DNA of 64,000 nt from the NCBI RefSeq assembly GCF_000237925.1, contig NC_031496.1, positions 16,312,571 to 16,376,570 on the forward strand, in the 5' to 3' direction. Under the pieces are notes generated by a model. The model was not told where the DNA came from. It searched no databases and saw nothing but the letters and a program-made list of their open reading frames with translations. The translations under genes were made by a program, and so were the position numbers. Positions within the stretch are counted from its first letter, which is position 1, and each line of letters opens with the position of its first letter. Source of the DNA: Schistosoma mansoni. Taxonomy: Eukaryota; Platyhelminthes; Trematoda; Strigeidida; Schistosomatidae. Shown here in pieces: positions 58,151 through 64,000 of this stretch.

Positions 58151-61100
58151 AGATGGTGGAGAAGATTTTTAGTTCATGTGAATGTTCCAGGTAGAGTTTT
58201 TTCACTGAGTTGCATGATTTGGTCAGAAAAGCTCCAAACTCTTCTTTCCATAAAAAAACTTATTCAAGAAAGTGTCAAGGATAGTATTTTACGTATTATG
58301 AAAAGACAAAGTGAATATTTTTAAGAAATTGATCAGTCACCTCTTTATGACTGTTGAGTTACTGTAATTAATTTTTCCATCATGCAGTGCTTATCATCTA
58401 AATATCTACCAGCCAAGTTACACAGAGTATAACACACTTCTATGCGTTTAAGAATTATACGTAAATAAGGACATATAAGCAAAAATTTCATGGTAAATAT
58501 ATATATATATATATACAAATGATACACTATAAACAAAAATACGAATCTAAAATTTGGCACACATTGTTCGGATTTAATTAATTGTAGCACAAAGAATCAT
58601 AACAAAAAAACAACTGGTGTATCGGGAATTCAGGTAGATAACTTATGTAATTAGTTATAGACATAGCAGGGTCGATTCATAACTCAATATACATCTTCAC
58701 AAACAGTAAAAAAGCAAATATGTATTGGTCTAGGTGATGAAAAGAAATACTGTTTAACCTTATTAACTGAAATTCTTGATTTTAATGGACTCAAAGCTAA
58801 TACTGACTTTTATCATCTGATGAAAATAAGAGAAAAAATGTTCAGTATTTATTCTGGTTAAATATATGTTCTTATGGGAAAGTATGTTTTCTGTTGAAAT
58901 CAGTTCATAATTGAAAAAACTCAGTTTCATATTTCTTAAAAGTTCGTTCGATAAATTTAGGGTGACAAAGAGTGAAACACTAATGATTATCTATTCGTTT
59001 GAAAAATTCTTATTATTAGCCTTTAGTACATGTGGCTTTAAGTCACCCTCTAAATGTGAGGGTTAATGATATGATCTATTTGATCAAACTGAAGAAAGTG
59101 GAGTAGAGTAATATTTAAGTGCATTAATCGAACGACTAGGTGGGAAATTTTTAACCACTTAGCCATCGTTTCATTTGAATAATAATCATAACGTATTGCA
59201 AAAGTGTTTTGTAAGATGAAGTTATACAATTTATTTCACGTATTGTGTTATCTGTTCGGAAACTCATTGAACCTAATTTAGTTTGAACAGTTGGGTAGTA
59301 GTATTACTAGCCCTCACATAAATCATTAGTATTATCATTTATTCATCAGAAACGACTGAATGTTAATTCACGAAAATCATACAGCTTAGTGTTTGTTTGT
59401 TTTGGAGTTTTACATGAGTACATTATTTCACTTGATTTTGTATTATTTTTACAAAAGAATACATCCCCAAATGGTTATTCTAAAACCTAACTCTTCATAG
59501 CTGCAAACAATATCAGTAATCAAGACAGATATTTTGAAATGTAATATATCGTATACACAATACTCTAGATGTGAAATCCACATTTGACTAAACTGATTAA
59601 TCAAAAATATACCGCGTCAATGTTCTCAATTTACTAAATGATAAGATATGTATATTTATTCGTTATATATTAGTTATACAGAGTACCTATCATATCGCTA
59701 GAATTGAGACTTAATAAAAAGTTCTGAAATGACATTTAAATTAAGTGCGTACTGGAAGTTTTTTCTTCTTTCTTTTTTTTGTGGGTTTTACAGAATTTAG
59801 ATAGTTTGGAAATGTTTGTATGTCAAAGAGAGCTGAAAAATGTCTCAAATTACTTTCACCTGATCAGAAAAACCTACAGATAATTCTAGAAGCTGACTCC
59901 TTTGTTTACTTTTCTAATTCACTCTGTCAAGCAGTCTGATCATTAGTAATTTTTTTCTCAAAAGCCTCAAAAACTACAAGTTCAATGGTCGCAATATGAA
60001 TAAGCTTGGATCTATGTAGCTAAACGAATTTCCCAGGTAGGATTTCTGTGGAATTCTGACCGTCTGACTTTATTAGAGGTACAAGAGTCACAGATTTCTT
60101 GAGAATAAATATTGGTTAGAAAGCTAACGTTGCAAACACTCAATTTACTAGGCGTGACACAGTCTTATTTTTTTTTTAAATCACCGTTCAGATTTCAATT
60201 TGATTTTTAATTTGTAGCTTTAATTTACAGTAGACTGACCTGTTTGACTCACCTGTAGGTGGTCTTAACAATTAAACTAAAGTAACTGGAAAATTTCAAA
60301 TACACCACTGAAAATGCCAAGACTGATGATGAACATCAATACTTATAAAAAATCAAGCTTCGATATCGTAGATATTTTAGAAAATATCAATATCTAAGTA
60401 GAAAATATTGTCCAACACTGAACTTCACTTGTCATATAATAGGATTGGTCGTAATCACTACTACTACTATTAAATGTTTAAATCTGTCTTTGAATATCAA
60501 TCGTACCAAACAAATACTATCAGAGTATTAAGTTTAATATTTTATGAAACTAAAACTATCCCTTAGTTAAATCAGTCAGTTCATAGTATCATCATGAATT
60601 GAAAAAAAAGGAGTGAACTGAAAAGACTGAAGAAGAAACTATCAATACTCAATGCATCGTAATTGACTAATCGGTTATCAAATACAAGTTTGTTTGATCG
60701 ACTTTGAAGCACTTTTTTTGTAAATGAAAGTGATACTATGCAGTTACCCCAAACCGAAGCATTCGGAATAGGTTTTGAACTAGTAATCACGTGGTCGAAA
60801 ATCAAGTACTCTAACAAATATGTTACTGCTCTACTGATTTATGTACAAAGTATCTATGTATATTTGCATGTTACGAGTTAAGAAACAAATAAACTAAACA
60901 TATTTGTCAGTCTTGTTTGTTTATCAATGTATTTTTAGGAATTAGCTAAGCTTTAAGTACTCTACTAATTATTATTCATAAATGAGAAAAATGTCCTTCC
61001 AATGGAGTTCATATTATACCTTAAAAGGTCAATTTTTTATAAAGTAGAATCATATAAATCACTTTTTTGTAAACCATTGGGACTATATTCAGAACATCTT

Positions 61101-61227
61101 CACAATCAGTATTCGTTCAGAATAAAGAGACATTTATCTGAGAAACTGAATCTATCATAAATGAAATGTAGTTTTAAATTAAGAGAAAATAATTAAAAAA
61201 AACTAAATCACAAAGTTTTTTACTCAC

Positions 61228-61265
61228 CGGTTCATTATGTCCATTCACCTTTTGACCAGATGAAA
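61228..61265 (-). CDS. NHERF-like PDZ protein, exon B (38-bp micro-exon)
   Basis: Encodes SSGQKVNGHNEP between a GATTTAG acceptor and a CCG|GTGAGT donor. Only one frame is open, and it needs one base from exon A and leaves phase 0 for exon C. Both conditions are met, which supports a tiny exon separated from its neighbours by 2.3 and 11.9 kb. Confidence 0.6.
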
Positions 61266-61589
61266 CTAAATCAAAAATTAATGACAAAGCATGCACAAAA
61301 ATCAACGAATTGTTTTACCTTCGAAAATAGATGTTTTATTCAGTAGTTTAAATGTTACAAAACATTAGGGTAGAAGAAAAATTTGTTAAACCCAACTAAA
61401 TTTTCATAAGAAAATGATGAAGATAGAAGCATAGATTATATTGTCAGTTAAGACTGCATGACCAGTAAAAGTAGTTAGGTAGATACATTAAGAAGGTAGA
61501 TTTTTCTGCAGACTGACAGAAGTCGGTGAACTATTTGAATAATGCCCGCAAACGATCAAATTGACGACAATCATCTGCCTACTAGTGAC

Positions 61590-61720
61590 CAAGTTTAAGA
61601 ATTATTGTTGAAATTCTAGTGCGAAGCCATGATTGGATGAGTTCAACCATGTCGTGGAATACGACAGAAATCATAAGTGATCATGAATGAACGTCACACT
61701 ATGTTGTCAAAAGACTGAAG
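61590..61720 (+). mobile_element. Possible family B SINE body
   Basis: GATGAGTTCAACCATGTCGT, GGAATACGACAG and CATGAATGAACGTCA parallel the body of the copy at 50040-50110. Promoter and hammerhead absent. Confidence 0.35.
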
Positions 61721-62629
61721 GTATAATTATAAACATTTGAATCTCACTTCAGTGATTCAAAAGTTACGTAATCTCCTGGATGTCTAAAGTTCCTGGTCTT
61801 AGTCCTATGAGAGAGACGTACGTATTCACTGATTGAATTAATTTAGCGCTTCTTGACTCTCAATAACTTTTTTCATTTGCTTTTAAGATTATTAGAAGTC
61901 CAGTATACAAACTCTTGATTAAAAGTAGCGAATATAAGGCACCTGGCGTGTGTTGCATATATATGGTAGGTCTGTTAAACTTATCGACATTAGGTTTAAC
62001 TCAATGAACACGGTATTCATTCATCAAGAGTAAGATATATTAAAATATTGATGCTTATAAATGAAAGCCATCCGATGTTCTTTGTATCCTATTCATGGTC
62101 ACAATGAAAACTAACATTTACGTTGAGGTTTTGCCGATTAATATAAGAGCCTAGATCCAAAATGAAATATTTGTCTAGAAAAATCTATTGAATGGATTTT
62201 TAAACAATTTGATATCCTGAATGTACTCAACTCTGTAAATAAATATTATTTGTTTTAATGATTTTGTGATGATGATAATCTCAACAAAAAATCAAAGTTA
62301 ACTTGTGAACCGCAGATTGGACTTGACTGACTACGTTGATCACAGCTTCCAGCTAGAAACTTGGGCGAATATGCTTAGAAGTTAATCACTGATGGGTATA
62401 TAACATTTACTTACTTATATTTGATGGATGTTTTATATCATTTAAGAGTAATTTTTAACATAAATCGAAATTATTTAGAGAAGCCGTGGAAACTATGGTG
62501 TATTGGATAGTTGTTTTTGTTCTGGTTCAAGAATAAGAAGTAAATATTATTCATTATATTTATTAGAAAAAGTGTTTTGCTGGATTGCAATCCAGTAGTT
62601 AAATAGTGTAGACATCGTCAAGAAACATA

Positions 62630-62750
62630 ATGGTTTTGAATTCGATTCCTAGAGGGCCTTGGTTGAGAACTACTACCGAGTCCTATACTAAAACGAAACA
62701 ATTATTCAGTGCATCCCAGTTTCAAATGGTAACTCAACTGAGATCAAAGT
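62630..62750 (+). mobile_element. Family B SINE, decayed
   Basis: GAATTCGATTCC B box, CCGAGTCCTATACTAAAACG, AAACAATTATTCAGTGCATC, then CAAATGGTAACTC, in the family order. Confidence 0.5.
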
Positions 62751-63537
62751 ATAACGTATGCCATCTTTAAATTAGACAACTATCCATAAAAACTATTCAA
62801 TAATATTTGTAATAAACAATTTACCTGGAAAATATTTTTATAAATTAACTAAACATCCGAAATCCTAACAAAGATACAGTTCATAGACTACTGTTCAATC
62901 TTTATATTATTTAATCAGTGTCAAGTTTCTGATAAATGTAAAACAAACAGTTCCCAAACATAGTAACTCAGAAATTACTATCACTACTAACACTGATTTT
63001 GATGACTAACTTAAAAATAACTGTCTACGATTCAAATGAGAAACCTTAATTTACGATTCTAAGAGAATCTTATTCAGTAACAGGAATTTTTATAACGCTT
63101 GATAATTTGTGGTAGAGTACGAGTTTATATGTAGATGGGAAATGGCATGCACTAAAATCGAGAATAATCTTACATTGGTTAACTAGCTTATTCTCCGGTT
63201 CGGCGATCGCTGAAAGAAGTCGATAACCCTTGACTTTATGATACAGATACTTAGTTATATTGAAAACTACATTCCAAATTTCCTTTGTCGATAAAGTATT
63301 CAACTAGCTATTAACTTGAAAGCTGATGAAGGAATCTCATTATGAATCAAGTATTACTTTTAGTTTTAAATATTGATCAACATCTACCACCAATGCGTTT
63401 ATACATCTTGTCGATGAATATTTTTTTCATTTGGTTCATTTACTAACCAACGACTTTACTTCATTTCTAAAGATTTATTTATACAACATCAAATAACGAA
63501 ATGAAATGAACACAATTAACTGATTAGCGAAACTAAC

Positions 63538-63705
63538 ATGGATTAACTACTGGACAATCGACTTTCTCAATATCTACCATAAATTTATTGACATTAATTG
63601 AATTATTTTCGAAATAAGCTCTTGATTCTGGATCCAGTACAAGAAGGGAGACTTTTGATGGATTTTTCAAAATACATTGTACTACCTCTTGATGTTGGTT
63701 AGGTA
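63538..63705 (-). CDS. NHERF-like PDZ protein, exon A (end of a PDZ domain)
   Basis: 168 nt. Reads HQEVVQCILKNPSKVSLLVL, then DPESRAYFENNSINVNKF. This is the carboxylate-end half of a PDZ domain: alpha-B helix HQEVV and the last strand VSLLVLDPES.AYF. It resembles NHERF/EBP50 and PDZK1 domains (HxxVVxxIR...LLVVDPETDE.F), which tether membrane transporters and receptors to ERM proteins. Acceptor TTTTTCAG; donor AT|GTTAGT, phase 1. The N-terminal half of the domain lies beyond the right edge. Confidence 0.75.
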
Positions 63706-64000
63706 CTGAAAAAAATTTGAAAAGAAAAGATAGTTAATTTGCTTTTGTTTTCTTTCCATTTCTTTGTCATAGATACTCGTGCACCAGACACTATATTTTC
63801 ATTCAGTGTTGATTTATAAAGAATGTATCAACAAAATGTAAATGATCAATAAAGAAGACGACTGATAACAAAACAATGATAATGATATGATAAACATCAT
63901 GTAGTATAAATGACTACAGTGAATGCTTTTTATGCTATATTTTAATTAGTTAAGCTCAAAACAAAAAACGACATTATTCTAACAACTTTATAGTCAATTC
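63706..64000. other. Intron at right edge
   Basis: Upstream intron of the NHERF-like gene; no exon seen in the last 295 bases. Confidence 0.5.

Larger units (their letters stand above)
49346..61227. other. 11.9-kb intron of the NHERF-like gene
   Basis: Holds fold-back SINEs (49984-50338, 52872-53050), a LINE 3' end (51060-51445), an RTE 5' fragment in an AT tract (53837-53944), a Penelope-like element (about 55530-58150), an (AT)n tract (58498-58516) and decayed repeat traces near 59040 and 60730. Between these (notably 53966-55529) nothing is recognised. Confidence 0.55.
61266..63537. other. NHERF-like intron between exons A and B
   Basis: Contains a probable SINE body at 61590-61720 and a decayed hammerhead SINE at 62630-62750; otherwise AT-rich and unremarkable. 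Confidence 0.5.

Noticed and set aside
1-64000. CRISPR arrays, operons, prokaryotic promoters
   Set aside because: Spliced genes, metazoan protein families and schistosome repeats show a eukaryotic nuclear sequence; no regularly spaced repeats were seen.

Overview
The window looks like a piece of a schistosome genome (blood fluke, Schistosoma sp.; species not determinable by eye). It is AT-rich with long (AT)n tracts. Its repeats are typical of the genus: SR2-like RTE LINEs, tRNA-promoter SINEs of the Sm-alpha type carrying hammerhead ribozymes, and a Penelope-like element. Its genes have tiny 5' introns and multi-kilobase later ones.

From about 37.0 kb leftwards to the left edge, the minus strand carries the 5' part of a talin gene. 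I could place 13 coding exons with GT-AG borders and matching phases. Together they give about 602 residues: F0, F1, F2 and F3 of the FERM head, the linker, and the start of rod bundle R1. The rest of the rod lies beyond position 1. The introns (34 bp up to 6.7 kb) hold LINE and SINE fragments, one LTR-like stretch, and a 200-base assembly gap at 29662-29861. The gap is abutted by an apparently perfect 735-bp inverted copy of talin exon 10 and its flank.

From 39.0 to 41.2 kb there is a LINE cluster in which an SR2-like fragment is joined in frame to a CR1/Jockey-type reverse transcriptase (475-aa open frame). Immediately after it, on the plus strand, is a complete two-exon CEP19 gene (centriole/basal-body protein, 153 aa) spanning 41409-44582 and arranged head to head with talin. 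An isolated histone H2A copy lacking its C-terminal third lies at 48257-48550.

From the right edge to 48953, the minus strand carries the last three exons of a PDZ protein resembling the NHERF scaffolds, including a 38-bp micro-exon and a terminal exon ending in a possible ERM-binding tail. Its 11.9-kb intron holds a broken Penelope-like element and two fold-back SINEs.

Talin (integrin-actin linker) and an NHERF-like scaffold (membrane-ERM-actin) are both cortical cytoskeleton adaptors. I see no evidence that the three genes form one system. The most unusual material is the set of hammerhead-ribozyme SINEs, several bounded by long inverted arms, lying close to a Penelope-like element.
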